A stretch of DNA of 64,000 bases from Azospirillum soli (GTDB lineage Bacteria > Pseudomonadota > Alphaproteobacteria > Azospirillales > Azospirillaceae), in assembly GCF_017876165.1 (NCBI RefSeq), contig NZ_JAGINQ010000004.1:62001-126000 (forward strand), read 5' to 3'. The notes under the pieces are model-generated. The model searched no databases. It worked only from the letters and a program-made list of their open reading frames with translations, and was not told the DNA's origin. Positions 8,738 through 17,963 of the stretch are shown one piece after another. Made by a program: the position numbers and the translations under genes. Each line of letters begins with the position of its first letter. The stretch's first letter is position 1.

Positions 8738-9700
8738 GTGGAGCTTCATCCGTCCGTGCTCGCCGCCGCCCTCCTGATCGAGGCCGCCGCCGGCTATCCG
8801 GACGCACTGTACGCCCAAATCCGCCACCCGGTGGTGTGGATCGGAGGGCTTATCGCCCAGCTCGACCGCGCGCTCAACCGCGAGGGCGATTCCTTTGCCA
8901 TGCGCAAGGCGGCGGGGGTGCTGGCGATGGTTGTGCTGCTGCTGGTCGTCGGAGGGGTCGCTGCGGCCGTGGCGGCGCTGTGCCGGGCCCTGCCGCTCGG
9001 CGGGCTGTGGGAAGCGGCGCTGGCCTCCACCCTGATCGCCCAGCGCAGCCTTTACGACCACGTCGCGGCGGTCGCCTCGGCCTTTCGCAGCGGCGGGTTG
9101 GAGGCGGCGCGCGAGGCCGTGTCGCGCATCGTCGGCCGCAATCCGGCGACCCTGGACGAACCCGCCGTCTGCCGCGCCGCCATCGAGAGCCTGTCGGAAA
9201 ACTTCTCCGACGGAGTCGTGGCGCCGGCCTTCTGGCTGCTGGTCGGCGGCCTGCCGGGCGTCGCGCTGTACAAGGCGATCAACACGGCGGACAGCATGAT
9301 CGGGCACCGCACCCCCCGGCACGAGGCGTTCGGCTGGGCCGGGGCGCGGCTGGACGATCTGGTGAACCTGCCGGGATCGCGCCTGACCGCGCTGCTGATC
9401 GCCGCGGCGGCGAGCTTTACGCCGGGCGCCGACGCCGGAGAAGCGCTGCGGTCCGTCCGCCGCGACGCGCACCGCCACCGCTCGCCCAACGCCGGCTGGC
9501 CGGAAGCCGCGATGGCTGGGGCACTGGACCTGCGCCTCGGCGGGCCGCGCACCTACGGCGCCGTGCGGATCGAGGATGCCTGGATGGGACCGGGCCGCAC
9601 CGCAGCCACGCCGGAGGATATCAGCAGCGCCCTGCGCCTCTACCGGAAGGCCTGCGCGGTGATGGTCGGCGCGGCGTTGGTGCTGGCGATTTTGCTCTGA
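8738..9700 (+). CDS. cobD: Adenosylcobinamide-phosphate synthase CobD (CbiB)
   Basis: A membrane protein of 320 residues, the usual CbiB length, that attaches aminopropanol (phosphate) to adenosylcobyric acid. Recognisable blocks are HPVVWIG near residue 27, LIAQRSLYDHV, SENFSDGVVAPAFW and NTADSMIGHRTPRHEAFGW. No ATG begins the family-conserved region, so GTG at 8738 is the most upstream plausible start; GTG at 8756 is an alternative. It diverges from cobC across a very short spacer and ends 2 bases from the stop of vapC on the other strand. Confidence 0.9.
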   Translation: MELHPSVLAAALLIEAAAGYPDALYAQIRHPVVWIGGLIAQLDRALNREGDSFAMRKAAGVLAMVVLLLVVGGVAAAVAALCRALPLGGLWEAALASTLIAQRSLYDHVAAVASAFRSGGLEAAREAVSRIVGRNPATLDEPAVCRAAIESLSENFSDGVVAPAFWLLVGGLPGVALYKAINTADSMIGHRTPRHEAFGWAGARLDDLVNLPGSRLTALLIAAAASFTPGADAGEALRSVRRDAHRHRSPNAGWPEAAMAGALDLRLGGPRTYGAVRIEDAWMGPGRTAATPEDISSALRLYRKACAVMVGAALVLAILL

Positions 9701-9702
9701 GT

Positions 9703-10101
9703 TCAGGTCAGGGCCGGCGCTATGTCGGTCTGGGCGAAATCGCGCCCGACATACAGCAGCGGCATGCTGAGCGACTTCGCAAGCGCATAGGCGGCGCAGT
9801 CGGCGAAGTTCAGCTGGGCGGGATGCCCCTGCTCCTTCCCAAAGCGTCGGAAGGCGTCGTAGGCCAGCGTCGCCTGCATCCGGTCGAAGGGGCGCACGAT
9901 GATGCCGGCGCGCTCGATCAGACGGTCGAACTCGCGCAGGGCCGACTCGCCGAAGCGGTTGAACAGCAGGATTCGGCACTCGAAGGCGTTGACGGCCGAC
10001 ATGTGGCTGACCGCGCTGGCGTCGAGCAGTGCTTCGATCCGGTCGGCGTCTGCGTCGCCGCGCAGAAAGGCCACAATGGCCGAGGTATCGATGACCATCA
10101 C
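9703..10101 (-). CDS. vapC: VapC-like PIN-domain toxin
   Basis: A 132-residue PIN-domain ribonuclease toxin. The acidic residues of the metal site are visible: Asp in VIDTSAIVAFL at the N-terminus, Glu in the AFECRI segment (about residue 42), and Asp in LNFADCAAYALA (about residue 100). The start is GTG at 10101, overlapping the antitoxin stop as GTGA; an ATG one codon later is equally possible. It is translationally coupled to the antitoxin, as usual in type II pairs. VapC toxins cut tRNA or rRNA; the target cannot be told here. Confidence 0.88.
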   Translation of the reverse strand: MMVIDTSAIVAFLRGDADADRIEALLDASAVSHMSAVNAFECRILLFNRFGESALREFDRLIERAGIIVRPFDRMQATLAYDAFRRFGKEQGHPAQLNFADCAAYALAKSLSMPLLYVGRDFAQTDIAPALT

Positions 10102-10349
10102 CCGAAGATCCCCTGCGCGTCGCAGCCCAGCACCTCGTCATCCGGACGGTCGTCGAGCACGGGCAGGCCGGACACCCGTTCGCGAATCTCGCGCAGTGCC
10201 TGACGCCGCGCCGGGTCGTTCGGGCGCGCGAACCGGCCCAGCCGCTCCGCCAGTGCGGCGGTCACCGCCGTGGCGAGGCTTTCGCCGGTGATCGCGGCCA
10301 GTTCGCGGGCCATCCGCTCGGCCTCGTCGGATTCGATGTGCAGAGCCAT
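10098..10349 (-). CDS. vapB: VapB-like type II antitoxin
   Basis: A small 83-residue protein beginning MALHIESDEAERMARELA and continuing TGESLATAVTAALAERL, the N-terminal form of Rv0623-like VapB antitoxins. The acidic C-terminal half (LDDRPDDEVLG) would fit the toxin's active site. It overlaps vapC by 4 bases, giving antitoxin-toxin order and coupling. The ATG at 10349 is preferred because it starts at the conserved MALHI; an upstream in-frame ATG at 10376 would add nine unconserved residues. The pair lies between cobQ and cobD. Confidence 0.85.
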   Translation of the reverse strand: MALHIESDEAERMARELAAITGESLATAVTAALAERLGRFARPNDPARRQALREIRERVSGLPVLDDRPDDEVLGCDAQGIFG

Positions 10350-10394
10350 GGGCTTGCTCCGGGGGGCGTCACACAACTGAAACGCAGGCGTAGC

Positions 10395-11852
10395 CTATTC
10401 CGCTATGCCGAGCAATCCCCCGACATCCACATGCGCCTCCAGCCGGTCGGCAATGGCGTCGAGCGCCTGCTCAACGGTTGCGTCATAGGATTGCCCCGAC
10501 GCGCTGGCGCCAAGGCCCCGCAGGAAGGCGGCACGGAAGCCATCAGCCCCGAACAGGCCGTGCAGGTAGCAGCCCATCACGCGCCCATCCGCTGTGATGG
10601 CGCCGTCCGTCTGCCCGTCGCTCAGGTTCAGCATCGGGCGGGCGCGGTCCGGGCCCTCGGTGCGGCCCATGTGCATCTCATAGCCGGTCACGGAAGCCCC
10701 GGTGGTGCGCTCGGTGCCCCTCGCCTCCTCCAGGACTTTCGGGCCTTTCAGCACCGTCTCGACATCCAGAAGGCCCAGCCCGGCGGCCTTGCCCGGTGGT
10801 CCCTCGATGCCCTCCGGGTCGGCGATGCGACGCCCCAGCATCTGGTAGCCGCCGCAGATGCCCAGCACCCGCCCGCCGCGCCGCCAATGGGCCAGCAGAT
10901 CCACGTCCCAGCCCTGGGCGCGCAGGAAGGCCAGATCGGCAATGGTCGCCTTGGTGCCCGGCAGGATGATCAGGTCGGCGTCGTGCGGCAGCGGCTGCCC
11001 GCGCGGCACCATGGTCAGCGCCACGTCCGGCTCCTGCGCCAGCGGGTCGAAGTCGTCGAAATTGGCGATGCGCGACAGCATCGGCACGGCGACACGGAGC
11101 GTCCCGCCACCACGGCTTTTCATCGTGTCGAGCGCCACGGCATCCTCAGCCGGCAGCAGAGCGGCCTCCGTCAGCCATGGCACGACGCCGAAGCCGCGCC
11201 AGCCGGTGCGCTCCGCGATGATCGACAGGCCGCTGTCGAACAGCCGCACGTCGCCCCGGAACTTGTTGATGAGGAAGCCCTTCACCCGCGCCTGCTCGTC
11301 GGGCGGCAGCAGCGCGTGCGTGCCGACGAGGCTGGCGATCACGCCGCCCCGGTCGATGTCGCCGACCAGAACCACCGGCACGTCCGCCGCCGTGGCGAAG
11401 CCCATGTTGGCGATGTCGCCGGCGCGCAGGTTCACCTCCGCTGGGCTGCCCGCCCCTTCCACCACCACGATGTCGGCCTCGGCCTTCAGCCGTTCGAAGC
11501 TGTCGAGCACGGTGGGAAGCAGTTGCCCCTTGCGGGACTGGTAGTCGCCGGCCTTCGCCGTCCCGGTGACCTGCCCGCGCACGACCACCTGGGAGCCGAT
11601 TTCCGATTGCGGCTTCAGCAGGACCGGGTTCATGTGGACGGTCGGCGCCACCCCGCAGGCCCGCGCTTGGAGCGCCTGGGCGCGCCCGATCTCGCCGCCG
11701 TCGGCGGTCACCGCCGCGTTGTTGGACATGTTCTGCGGCTTGAAGGGCCGCACCGTCAGGCCGCGCCGCACCAGCGCCCGGCACAGCCCCGCCACCAGCA
11801 GCGACTTGCCGACGTCCGAGCCCGTGCCCTGGAGCATGATGGCGCGAGGCAT
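10395..11852 (-). CDS. cobQ: Cobyric acid synthase CobQ
   Basis: A 485-residue glutamine-dependent enzyme that amidates positions b, d, e and g of adenosylcobyrinic a,c-diamide. The N-terminal ATP-binding domain starts [11 protein letters not shown] and continues [10 protein letters not shown]. The C-terminal glutaminase domain has the nucleophile Cys in [12 protein letters not shown] and the His in GCYLHGLFG. Length and order are normal for CobQ/CbiP. It is the third gene of a compact leftward run cobP-cobO-cobQ, two bases after the cobO stop codon. Confidence 0.96.
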   Translation of the reverse strand: MPRAIMLQGTGSDVGKSLLVAGLCRALVRRGLTVRPFKPQNMSNNAAVTADGGEIGRAQALQARACGVAPTVHMNPVLLKPQSEIGSQVVVRGQVTGTAKAGDYQSRKGQLLPTVLDSFERLKAEADIVVVEGAGSPAEVNLRAGDIANMGFATAADVPVVLVGDIDRGGVIASLVGTHALLPPDEQARVKGFLINKFRGDVRLFDSGLSIIAERTGWRGFGVVPWLTEAALLPAEDAVALDTMKSRGGGTLRVAVPMLSRIANFDDFDPLAQEPDVALTMVPRGQPLPHDADLIILPGTKATIADLAFLRAQGWDVDLLAHWRRGGRVLGICGGYQMLGRRIADPEGIEGPPGKAAGLGLLDVETVLKGPKVLEEARGTERTTGASVTGYEMHMGRTEGPDRARPMLNLSDGQTDGAITADGRVMGCYLHGLFGADGFRAAFLRGLGASASGQSYDATVEQALDAIADRLEAHVDVGGLLGIAE

Positions 11853-11854
11853 GA

Positions 11855-12475
11855 TTAAAACTCGATGCCGGGTTGGGCCTTGATGCCGGCCTGGAAGGGA
11901 TGCTTGACCAGCGTCATCTCGGTCACGAGGTCCGCGGCCTCGATCAGTTCGGACTTCGCCGTACGGCCGGTGACCATCACATGCAGGTCGGGCCGGCGGC
12001 CGGTCAGCACCGACAGCACGTCGGCAACTGGCAGATAGTCCATGCGCAGGACGATGTTCAGTTCGTCCAGCACGACCAGCTGGTATTTCGGGTCGGCCAT
12101 CAGCTCCTGCGCCTTGGCCCAGGCGGCCTTGGCGGCGGCGATGTCCCGCTCGCGGTCCTGGGTTTCCCAGGTGAAGCCCTCGCCCATGGTGTAAAAGTCC
12201 ACGAGGTCGTCGAAGCGCTCCAGCGCCACGGTCTCGCCGGTGGACCAGGCGCCCTTCACGAACTGCACGACACCGACGCGCATGCCGTGCCCGACCGCGC
12301 GCATGATCAGGCCGAAGGCCGCCGTGGACTTGCCCTTGCCGTTGCCGGTGTTGACCATCAAAAGCCCCTTCTCCTGGGTCTTCGATGCCATCACCCGGTC
12401 GCGCAGGGCCTTGCGGCGCTTCATCTTTTCCGCGTGGCGGGCGTTGATATCCGCTTCGTTCTCGTTGTCGCTCAT
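11855..12475 (-). CDS. cobO: Cob(I)yrinic acid a,c-diamide adenosyltransferase CobO
   Basis: A 206-residue corrinoid adenosyltransferase of the CobA/CobO/BtuR family, which attaches the 5'-deoxyadenosyl ligand to cobalt using ATP. The P-loop is [13 protein letters not shown] (about residues 43-55), followed by VGVVQFVKG and the [10 protein letters not shown] block. The start is the ATG at 12475, which overlaps the cobP stop by 4 bases (ATGA); the open frame continues upstream, but that part is antisense to nothing recognisable and lies inside cobP. Confidence 0.95.
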   Translation of the reverse strand: MSDNENEADINARHAEKMKRRKALRDRVMASKTQEKGLLMVNTGNGKGKSTAAFGLIMRAVGHGMRVGVVQFVKGAWSTGETVALERFDDLVDFYTMGEGFTWETQDRERDIAAAKAAWAKAQELMADPKYQLVVLDELNIVLRMDYLPVADVLSVLTGRRPDLHVMVTGRTAKSELIEAADLVTEMTLVKHPFQAGIKAQPGIEF

Positions 12476-12996
12476 GTCCCGTTCCCTTTCAGCACCAAGG
12501 GCAGCCCCGCCGCCACGAACACGACGCGCGACGCCACCGCCGCTACGTCCTGATGCAGCCGCCCGGCATGGTCGCGGAAGCGGCGCGCCAGCGCGTTGTC
12601 CGGCACGATGCCGAGCCCGACCTCGTTGGACACCAGAACCACCCGCCCGTCCACCTCGGCCAACGCGCCCAGCAGTTCGGCGGCCTTCGCCGGAACGTCG
12701 GCCTCCGCCATCAACAGGTTGGACAGCCACAGCGTCAGGCAATCGACCAGCACGTTCGTCCCGGCGACCGCGTGGCGGCGCAGCGCGCCGGGCAGGTCCA
12801 GCGGCTCCTCCACCGTGGTCCAGCCGGGGCCGCGGTCGTCCTTATGCCGGGCCACGCGCTCGGCCATCTCCGCGTCCCAGATCTGGGCGGTGGCGATGTA
12901 GACGCGCGGACCTGGAGCGGACGTCACCAGCCCTTCGGCATGGCGACTCTTGCCGGAGCGAGCTCCGCCCAGGACCAGGGTGATGTCGGCGCTCAT
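12472..12996 (-). CDS. cobP: Adenosylcobinamide kinase / guanylyltransferase CobP (CobU)
   Basis: A bifunctional enzyme of 174 residues that phosphorylates adenosylcobinamide and transfers GMP to it before the lower ligand is added. The P-loop is [15 protein letters not shown] at the very N-terminus. The family blocks [16 protein letters not shown] (with the guanylylated His region RHKDDRG), [11 protein letters not shown] and [13 protein letters not shown] all follow. It is the first gene of the cobP-cobO-cobQ run. No cobalamin riboswitch was recognised in the 225 bases upstream. Confidence 0.95.
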   Translation of the reverse strand: MSADITLVLGGARSGKSRHAEGLVTSAPGPRVYIATAQIWDAEMAERVARHKDDRGPGWTTVEEPLDLPGALRRHAVAGTNVLVDCLTLWLSNLLMAEADVPAKAAELLGALAEVDGRVVLVSNEVGLGIVPDNALARRFRDHAGRLHQDVAAVASRVVFVAAGLPLVLKGNGT

Positions 12997-13153
12997 GCAG
13001 AGGGCACCCCCGTGGCTTCGAAGCCCGGATGGTTAGCGCACTTCCGTCCCCACTGCAAAGCGCCTTGCCGAACCGCCCATTTCGATACCGTACATGCGGG
13101 ATATGTCGAATGGCATCTTGAACGTTGGTTTCACATACGTGTTGCGCACATAC

Positions 13154-13170
13154 GTCGGATGGAATCCGAC
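13154..13170. promoter_or_regulatory. Perfect 7-bp hairpin in the cobP/epimerase intergenic region
   Basis: GTCGGAT and ATCCGAC flank a 3-base loop. Just upstream, CACATACGT occurs twice as a direct repeat (about 13133 and 13147). The hairpin begins 68 bases before the GTG start of the sugar-nucleotide SDR, and would sit in its leader if transcription starts near 13100. The whole 12997-13221 interval between the divergent genes holds no recognisable gene; it presumably holds both promoters. Confidence 0.35.
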
Positions 13171-13221
13171 ATGGGACCACGACCGGGCGGTCGCACACCG
13201 CCGGCAACTGCGAGGGACACC

Positions 13222-14196
13222 GTGAAGACGTTTGCCACCAAACGCGTTCTGGTAACCGGTGGGGCTGGTTTCCTGGGATCGCACCTGTGCGAACGGCTGC
13301 TGGCCGACGGGTGCGAGGTGCTGTGCGTGGACAACTATTTCACCGGCACGCGGGAGAACGTGGCGCATCTGCTCTCCCACCCCCGCTTCGAGTTGATGCG
13401 GCACGACGTGACCTTCCCGCTCTACGTCGAGGTGGACGAGATCTACAACCTCGCCTGCCCGGCGTCGCCCGTGCACTACCAGCACGACCCGGTGCAAACG
13501 ACCAAGACCAGCGTGCACGGCGCCATCAACATGCTGGGCCTCGCCAAGCGCCTGAACGCGCGCATCTTCCAGGCCTCCACCTCGGAGGTCTACGGCGATC
13601 CGGAAGTGCATCCCCAGCCGGAAGACTATCGCGGCTGCGTGAACCCGATCGGGCCGCGCGCCTGCTATGACGAGGGCAAGCGCTGCGCCGAGACGCTGTT
13701 CTTCGACTATCACCGGCAGTGCGGCCTGTCGATCAAGGTGGCGCGCATCTTCAACACCTACGGACCGCGCATGCACCCCAACGACGGGCGCGTGGTCTCC
13801 AACTTCATCGTCCAGGCGTTGGAAGGTCGGCCGATCACCATCTACGGCGACGGTTCGCAGACCCGCTCCTTCTGCTACGTCGATGACCTGATCGAGGGCT
13901 TCGTTCGCCTGATGGCCTCACCGGCCGACATCACCGGGCCGATCAACCTCGGCAACCCCGGCGAGTTCACCATTCTGGAGCTGGCCGAAGCGGTCATCCG
14001 CCTCACCGGCTCGCGCTCCCGGATCGTGCACAAGCCCCTACCGCAGGACGACCCCAAGCAGCGCCAACCCGACATCACCCGCGCCAAGACGATGCTGAAC
14101 TGGGAACCGACCATCCCGCTGGAGGAAGGCCTGAAGCGGACCGTCGCCTATTTCGAGATGCAACTCGACCTTCAGCGCCTGCGTGCGGCGGAGTGA
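13222..14196 (+). CDS. UDP-glucuronate decarboxylase-like NAD-dependent epimerase/dehydratase
   Basis: An extended SDR of 324 residues closely resembling UDP-xylose synthase, which converts UDP-glucuronate to UDP-xylose. It has [19 protein letters not shown] at the N-terminus, [26 protein letters not shown], the YxxxK pair as YDEGKR, and [19 protein letters not shown]. The start is taken as GTG at 13222, preceded by GAGGG five bases before it. ATGs at 13171 and 13159 are in frame but would add a Pro/Gly-rich leader and have no ribosome-binding site. It is likely used for surface polysaccharide; no glycosyltransferase lies nearby. Confidence 0.9.
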   Translation: MKTFATKRVLVTGGAGFLGSHLCERLLADGCEVLCVDNYFTGTRENVAHLLSHPRFELMRHDVTFPLYVEVDEIYNLACPASPVHYQHDPVQTTKTSVHGAINMLGLAKRLNARIFQASTSEVYGDPEVHPQPEDYRGCVNPIGPRACYDEGKRCAETLFFDYHRQCGLSIKVARIFNTYGPRMHPNDGRVVSNFIVQALEGRPITIYGDGSQTRSFCYVDDLIEGFVRLMASPADITGPINLGNPGEFTILELAEAVIRLTGSRSRIVHKPLPQDDPKQRQPDITRAKTMLNWEPTIPLEEGLKRTVAYFEMQLDLQRLRAAE

Positions 14197-14262
14197 CGGC
14201 ACCGGCCGGCGGTCCCACCTGTTGAAGCATCCGGCAAGGGGAAACACAGGGGGAAGACACGC

Positions 14263-14907
14263 ATGGAACCGAACGTCCGCATTCCGCCGCTCGGGCTTCC
14301 GGGCTCACTGTCCATGCCGGACGGTTTCGCTGCGGCGGTGGTGTTCGCGCACGGCACCGGCAGCGGACGGATGAGCCCACGCAACCTGCACGTCGCGGCC
14401 ACGTTGCGGGAGGCAGGGTTCGCCACTCTGCTCATGGACCTGCTGACGGAGGAGGAAAGGCCCGACCCGGCCAACACCTTCGACGTCCACCGCCTGGCCG
14501 AGCGGCTGTTGCAGGCGACCCGGTTCCTGCGCACCGACACGCCGGTCGAGCAGAAACCCATCGGCTATTTCGGTGGCGCGTCGGGGGCGGCGACGGCCCT
14601 GATCGCCGCCGGCCGCGCGGCCGAGCACGACGGCATCGGCGCCGTCGTCTGCCGGGGCGGGCGCCCGGACCTTGCCGACGTGTGGCTGAACGGCGTCGCC
14701 GCGCCGACGCTGCTGATCGTCGGCAGCAAGGATGCCCCGGCGCTCGACCTCAACACCGAGGCCTTCGGGCGGCTGCACTGCGTCAAGGCGCTGGAGGTCG
14801 TGCCCGGCGCCGGCCGCCTGTTCGAGGAGCCCGGCAAGCTCGACATGGTCGCGGAGTCCGCGCGATCCTGGTTCAACACGCATCTGCTCAAGGCAGCCAA
14901 CGGTTGA
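14263..14907 (+). CDS. Dienelactone-hydrolase-like protein with altered catalytic residues
   Basis: A 214-residue alpha/beta hydrolase of the DLH-like type often fused to phosphoribosyltransferases. Family features include VVFAHGTGSGRMSPRNL, LLMDLLTEEE, RGGRPDLA, the acid in LLIVGSKDAP and the ending RLFEEPGKLDMV. Two expected catalytic features are abnormal. The nucleophile elbow reads YFGGASGAAT (Ser107) rather than the usual GxSxG spacing, and the C-terminal His expected before LFEEPG is Arg. It may be inactive or use another chemistry. It follows the epimerase gene by 66 bases on the same strand. Confidence 0.75.
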   Translation: MEPNVRIPPLGLPGSLSMPDGFAAAVVFAHGTGSGRMSPRNLHVAATLREAGFATLLMDLLTEEERPDPANTFDVHRLAERLLQATRFLRTDTPVEQKPIGYFGGASGAATALIAAGRAAEHDGIGAVVCRGGRPDLADVWLNGVAAPTLLIVGSKDAPALDLNTEAFGRLHCVKALEVVPGAGRLFEEPGKLDMVAESARSWFNTHLLKAANG

Positions 14908-14988
14908 GCGCGGGTCGACAAGCGCGCGGGACCGGCTTACCTATGGGGCAACGTCCCTTCCACACCGGATAACCCCCACCGTCAACCC

Positions 14989-15810
14989 ATGCCCAAGCTC
15001 GAAATCCTCAGTCGGAAGCCCTCCGGCCCGGCGAAGCCTGTGCCTCTGCTGTTCGTCCATGGCGCCTTCTGCGGCGCGTGGATTTGGGACGCCAAGTTCC
15101 TGCCCTGGTTCGCCGCCCAGGGGTGGGAGGTGCACGCCGTTTCCCTGCGCGGCCACGGGCGCAGCGAGGGGCAGGACCGCCTGCACGATTTCGGCATCGC
15201 CGACTATGTGGACGACGTGCTCGCCGCCGTGGAGCGCTGTTCCGCGCCGCCCATGCTGATCGGCCATTCCATGGGCGGCATGGTGGTCCAGCGCACGCTG
15301 ATCCGCCGCAAGCTGCCGGGTGCCGTGCTGATGGCCTCCGCCCCGCCGCATGGCCTGTGGGAGTCCACCATGGGTCTTGCGTGGCGCGCGCCCTACGTGT
15401 TCCAGCAGATGGGCATGCTGATGACCTTCGGAGCCAACTGCATCGACCCGGAGGCGGTGCGCCGCGCCATGTTCTCCGACAACATGCCGGCGGACGAGGC
15501 CCGGAAATACGAGCCGTACCTTCAGGAGGAATCGCGCCGGGTGATGCTGGACATCGGCGGTTGGATCCCCTTCCCGCCCATGCCCGACCCGAGCATCCCG
15601 GTCGCCGTGCTGGGTGCGGAGAAGGACCTGCTGTTCCCGGCCGATCAGATCCGGGCCACCGCCCGCGCCTTCCGCACGCAGCCCGTCTTCTTCCCCGGCA
15701 TGGGCCACACCATGATGCTGGAACCGGGTTGGGAAAGCGTCGCCCGCCACATCGAGGGCTGGGTCGAAGCGACCGTCGCCGGTGCGGAGCAGAGCCAGGC
15801 GGCGGATTGA
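14989..15810 (+). CDS. Alpha/beta fold hydrolase
   Basis: A 273-residue hydrolase with a complete catalytic triad. The oxyanion-side motif is LLFVHGAFCGAWIWD, the nucleophile is Ser in LIGHSMGGMV (about residue 95), the acid is Asp in VLGAEKDLLFP and the base is His in PGMGHTMMLEPGW. There is no signal peptide, so it should be cytoplasmic. The substrate is unknown; esterase, lactonase or thioesterase roles are all compatible. It lies downstream of the DLH-like gene with an 81-base gap and may be co-transcribed. Confidence 0.88.
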   Translation: MPKLEILSRKPSGPAKPVPLLFVHGAFCGAWIWDAKFLPWFAAQGWEVHAVSLRGHGRSEGQDRLHDFGIADYVDDVLAAVERCSAPPMLIGHSMGGMVVQRTLIRRKLPGAVLMASAPPHGLWESTMGLAWRAPYVFQQMGMLMTFGANCIDPEAVRRAMFSDNMPADEARKYEPYLQEESRRVMLDIGGWIPFPPMPDPSIPVAVLGAEKDLLFPADQIRATARAFRTQPVFFPGMGHTMMLEPGWESVARHIEGWVEATVAGAEQSQAAD

Positions 15811-15879
15811 ACGAGCGGCGGATTCGTACTATCCTGAGAGGAAGCCGGGAGGCGGCGGCTACCGTCCCCCGACCCTTCC

Positions 15880-15960
15880 TTAGTTCAGCGTCAGCTTCCA
15901 GCGGAACTTGATCCCCAGGGGCTTACGCCGAAACAGGAAGAGAAGCGATGATCGTAGCAT
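15880..15960 (-). CDS. Possible small basic protein, 26 aa
   Basis: A short open frame in an otherwise empty 270-base gap. Translation gives a hydrophobic Leu/Phe-rich N-terminal half (about residues 2-10), then a strongly basic stretch with RRK and KFRWK, ending in a TAA stop. The start ATG is preceded by AGAGGGAG seven bases away, an excellent Shine-Dalgarno match that would be unlikely by chance next to a random short frame. I recognise no family. It may be a membrane-associated micropeptide or a leader; without expression or conservation data it remains a guess. Confidence 0.4.
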   Translation of the reverse strand: MLRSSLLFLFRRKPLGIKFRWKLTLN

Positions 15961-16082
15961 CGTCTTCTCCCTCTGTTGCGTTGGCCGGGCCAGTCCCGGC
16001 CGACCGCCAGACCCTAACGGCTCCGCTACAGCACAACAATTTTTAGAATACGCATTACGGGCAATGCGTGGATCGCGCGCAG

Positions 16083-17963
16083 CTACACCGTCGGTGCGCT
16101 CTTCTGGGTCAGCACGAGGAACACCTTGTCCTCCAGCTGTTCCGGCGTGAAGGGCTTGGCGATGTAGCCGTTCACGTTGTGCGCCATCGCCCGCTCCACC
16201 GCCTTCAGCGTGGCGAGCGCCGTCACCATCAGGAACGGCAGGTCGCGCCGCGCCTCGCGCACGCGCTTCAGCACGTCGAGGCCGCTGACCTTCGGCATCA
16301 TCCAGTCGCAGACGATCAGGTCGTAGGCTTCCTCATGCCCGATCAGCTTGTCGAGCGCCTGCTGGCCGTCCGCCGCCGTCTCGATCTGCCCGATGCCAAG
16401 GTCGTGCAGCACCGATTCCACGAAGTTGCGCGGCCCGTCCTCGTCGTCCACCACCAGCGCCTTCAGGTTGCTGAGGTCGATGAAGGGCACGCCGATCACC
16501 GCCAGCGCCCCGCGCAACCAGGAGGCGCGCGCCGCCCGTTCCTTGCCGCCCGCCGCCCCCAGCAGGAAGGAGCGCACGAAGCGTGGCCGGTGCACCTGCC
16601 GGTACAGCGCCTTGGCGACGGCCGACCGGCTCTTGCCCATACAGAAGGCCCCTTCCCCCGCCAGCTTGACGATGTCCAGAACGGTGTCCGGGTTCGGTTC
16701 GTCCTTGCTCTGAAGGGGGCTGAGCAGGCGCTGCGTGCGGATGAAGGCGTTCTGGATATCGTCCACCTGCTGCGCCATGACCTCCCGGTCGTCTTCCGGA
16801 AAGGCGCTCTCCTGAACCATCTTCTGGACCTCTCCCAGGCCCTTCAGCTTCTCGTTCCGCTCCTTCCAGCAGTCGAGCAGCCGGCCGGCGAAGTCGCGCC
16901 CGTCGAAGAACTGCTTCAGGTAATCGTTGACCGCCCGCCCCGCGCTGGGCGACAGCGGCATCTTCTGCAGCACGAACAGGATGCGGAGCTTCTGCATGAA
17001 GTTCCGCCCCTTGGTGATCTCCGGCAGCGTGTCCTCGTTGACCAGCAGCGCGGTGCGCCGCTGCAAGGCCGCCTCGGTCCGGTCGCCGCCGAAATAGCCT
17101 TCGCCCGTGCGCAGGCGTTGGGCGAGCTGGCTCAGCGCCATGATCTCCCGCTGCACGGCCTCGATGCCGAACAGGTCGCCGGTGCTGGTGATGGTGAAGC
17201 GGTGGGGCTTGGCGAGTTCGCGGCGGAAGGCGACGATCAGGCTGTCGCACAGGAACGGCATCGCCGTGCGCCGGACCAGCGTCTCCATCGTCTTGAAGAC
17301 CGGCGGCGCGGTGTCGGGCAGCGCCCGGTCGCCGGCGATCAGCGTGACGATCATGTCCACCAGATCGGTGAAGGGCGCATCCTGCGCGCAGGACGCCGTG
17401 CCCGTGTCGCTGCGCATGATCTCGCCCAGCAGCCGGTCGATGGGGGCGAGCGCGTCGGCGTCTTCCGTCTCGGCGGCCAGTTCCAGCAGCAGGCGCGCCT
17501 TTTCCGCAAAGCTGCGCCCCTGCATCAGGTGCGTGGTCAGCGCCGCGTCGACCATGAAGCGGCCGAGGAACGCGTCCTTGCCGCCGCTCAGCCGTTCCAC
17601 CGTCGCGACGTAGGTGCTGGCCAGCAGGTCCGGCGGCAGGGCGTCCTTCAGCCGCTCGCGCGTCAGCCGGGCAACCTCGTTGACCAGGGCGGTCAGGGTG
17701 CCTTTGCGGTCCATCACCCGCTCGGCCTGCTGAAGGATGGCGACGAAGGTCGGGGTGTTGGACAGCGATTGCTGATGACGGGGGGAGTGCAGAAGCTCCG
17801 TCGGGGTCAGCGCGCTCTCTTCGAAAAATCGCTGGCAGTAGCGGCCGATGCTCTCGCGCGCCTGTGGCGCGTAGAAGTCGTCCGGCGACTGGCAGACGGC
17901 GGCGTCCAACCCGCCTTCCGCGTCGATGTCCTTTGCGTCCGTGATTCCGGTGTCCGATGTCAT
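16083..17963 (-). CDS. Response regulator with large helical N-terminal region and C-terminal receiver (module A)
   Basis: A 626-residue protein without signal peptide or membrane segments. The last 120 residues are a CheY-like receiver domain with acidic pocket VVDDED, phosphoacceptor Asp in LIVCDWMMP, Thr in FLMVTALA and Lys in YIAKPFTPEQLE. The first 500 or so residues are predicted by eye to be mainly helical and match no domain I know. It begins with VCQSPDDFYAPQ and contains TPTELLHS and LAGEGAFCMGKS, which recur in the paralogue at 21.3-23.3 kb. It follows the kinase gene by 18 bases, so the two are very likely co-transcribed and act as kinase and target. Confidence 0.8.
   Translation of the reverse strand: MTSDTGITDAKDIDAEGGLDAAVCQSPDDFYAPQARESIGRYCQRFFEESALTPTELLHSPRHQQSLSNTPTFVAILQQAERVMDRKGTLTALVNEVARLTRERLKDALPPDLLASTYVATVERLSGGKDAFLGRFMVDAALTTHLMQGRSFAEKARLLLELAAETEDADALAPIDRLLGEIMRSDTGTASCAQDAPFTDLVDMIVTLIAGDRALPDTAPPVFKTMETLVRRTAMPFLCDSLIVAFRRELAKPHRFTITSTGDLFGIEAVQREIMALSQLAQRLRTGEGYFGGDRTEAALQRRTALLVNEDTLPEITKGRNFMQKLRILFVLQKMPLSPSAGRAVNDYLKQFFDGRDFAGRLLDCWKERNEKLKGLGEVQKMVQESAFPEDDREVMAQQVDDIQNAFIRTQRLLSPLQSKDEPNPDTVLDIVKLAGEGAFCMGKSRSAVAKALYRQVHRPRFVRSFLLGAAGGKERAARASWLRGALAVIGVPFIDLSNLKALVVDDEDGPRNFVESVLHDLGIGQIETAADGQQALDKLIGHEEAYDLIVCDWMMPKVSGLDVLKRVREARRDLPFLMVTALATLKAVERAMAHNVNGYIAKPFTPEQLEDKVFLVLTQKSAPTV

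Noticed and set aside
12997..13221. Possible cobalamin riboswitch upstream of cobP
   Set aside because: I could not find the B12 box or its paired elements by eye on the minus strand; left as a question for a covariance search.
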